Shown here piece by piece: positions 58,263-58,961 of a stretch of 58,961 nucleotides of DNA (position 1 is the first letter of the stretch; every line of letters begins with the position of its first letter). The notes below the pieces were generated by a model. The model searched no databases. It saw only the letters and a program-made list of their open reading frames with translations, and had not been told where the DNA came from. A program made the position numbers and the translations under genes. Source of the DNA: Membranipora membranacea (Eukaryota; Bryozoa; Gymnolaemata; Cheilostomatida; Membraniporidae); NCBI GenBank assembly GCA_914767715.1, contig OU612066.1, positions 39,470,283 through 39,529,243 on the forward strand, written 5' to 3'.

Positions 58263-58961
58263 TCTCTTGGGTGAAGAGGAATTGATTGAAGTTTAATTGC
58301 TCGAATAATATAGGCGTATCAACGTTTGATATTAGATGCTTGATGTTAGATTTCACGTCGAATTTGATTAACGCTTTTCGGCTGAGTGCACTCGGTTGTC
58401 GGGTTTTTAACGAGTCGGTAGCTTATAAACGATTAATGATGTGCGGTTTTTATTGCGTTGATAGCCCCTTTAATTGCCTGATCGACAGTGATTATAAAAT
58501 TTTATTGCCTTGTAATTGTGATGAGGCCGCTTGCCAGAGCTGAGATTGTGTAATCAGGAACTGTAGAAAAATCTTTTTCTAATGTAGTAGTAATATTTTT
58601 CTGGTGTGTAATATATTTTTGTTGATAAACGCTTGTTCTGCTGCGCTGTTTGGCAAAAATATCCGCGGATCCGCGTTAGAAAATCTCTCTTGAGAGTAAA
58701 AACTTCCGAAAAAGGAATGTATACCACAATGTATGTTGTATGTAACAAAAATGGATGTGTTTGTGACTTAATCAATATTGCACAAAATATTGTTTTACCC
58801 TGCAATAGTGTGCAGAAATGCTCTTTGTTAGCACTTTTTCAATCTAGTCTACTCTACTACGTCAATTTGATTTGCGTCTTGTTTCTCTGCGGCCCAGCAG
58901 ATTCAGATCCTCCCAGAACTTCACGATCAAGCTCCTGGTAGATCACCAACAAATAACGTCA
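58263..58961 (-). other. 5' leader of gypsy element 3 (partial)
   Basis: Upstream of the Gag-Env ATG to the window edge no LTR matching 48769-49374 could be recognised, so the leader is at least about 700 nt, or the LTR boundary call is wrong. No conserved open frame was seen in it. Confidence 0.45.

Larger units (their letters stand above)
48769..58961 (-). mobile_element. Gypsy-like element 3 with Gag-Env-Pol order (envelope-bearing LTR element)
   Basis: Minus-strand element, incomplete at its 5' end because the window stops. Order on the coding strand: leader (at least 700 nt), Gag-Env frame 58262-54402, in-frame UGA, Pol frame 54401-50460, 3' non-coding region of about 1.1 kb, purine tract, 3' LTR. 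The two frames are the same frame (7803 nt from ATG to the final stop, exactly 2601 codons). No other interruption exists in about 7.8 kb and all catalytic motifs except the protease loop are standard, so the copy looks recent and potentially active. Env-bearing Ty3/gypsy elements normally place env after pol; here it is fused to Gag ahead of Pol. Confidence 0.85.

Overview
The window looks like AT-rich, intron-containing genomic DNA of an invertebrate, most likely a sponge or another early-branching marine animal. The reasons are short GT..AG introns, a metazoan-type caspase, an expanded family of AIG1-like GTPases, and dense nested Ty3/gypsy, DIRS, LINE and DNA transposons. The species call is inference. 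There are no bacterial features.

Layout. 1-5.6 kb: unremarkable sequence with a decayed DIRS-type tyrosine-recombinase retroelement on the minus strand. 5.6-20.3 kb: three related P-loop GTPase genes. One is 607 aa with a CaaX-like tail, one is 438 aa on the minus strand, and the third reads into a multi-exon caspase. A 1.6 kb array of about 77-78 bp repeats lies between the first two, and a 5'-truncated LINE between the second and third. 22.6-35.1 kb: a Ty3/gypsy element whose reverse transcriptase is split by a 6.2 kb TIR element with a 6-bp target duplication. Its RNase H is then cut by the 5' LTR of a second gypsy element that lacks integrase. The 6.2 kb element appears to carry two small spliced genes. 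35.3-43.9 kb: two intact convergent multi-exon genes, a RecQ-like helicase (8 exons, 414 aa) and a DUF6589-like protein (10 exons, 742 aa). 44.4-46.7 kb: a non-autonomous TIR element with a 9-bp target duplication. 48.8 kb to the right edge: a well-preserved gypsy-like element on the minus strand.

The last element is the best candidate for an undescribed system. One open frame encodes Gag followed directly by an envelope-like glycoprotein (internal signal peptide, many glycosylation sequons, one transmembrane segment, cytoplasmic tail with PSAP and YPNL motifs). It ends at a UGA codon in a CAA-UGA-CAA-UCA context. Protease, RT, RNase H and integrase then continue in the same frame. The order Gag-Env-(stop)-Pol, with Env before Pol, differs from the usual gag-pol-env and suggests a readthrough Gag-Env-Pol polyprotein whose topology is consistent (Gag and Pol cytosolic, Env ectodomain lumenal).

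The second candidate is the GTPase-caspase chain. A large intronless GTPase exon is followed, in phase, by exons for a complete caspase p20/p10 unit, with one nonsense codon at a position that is aromatic in both paralogues. This could be a GTPase-controlled cell-death or immune protein, or a recently damaged copy of one.
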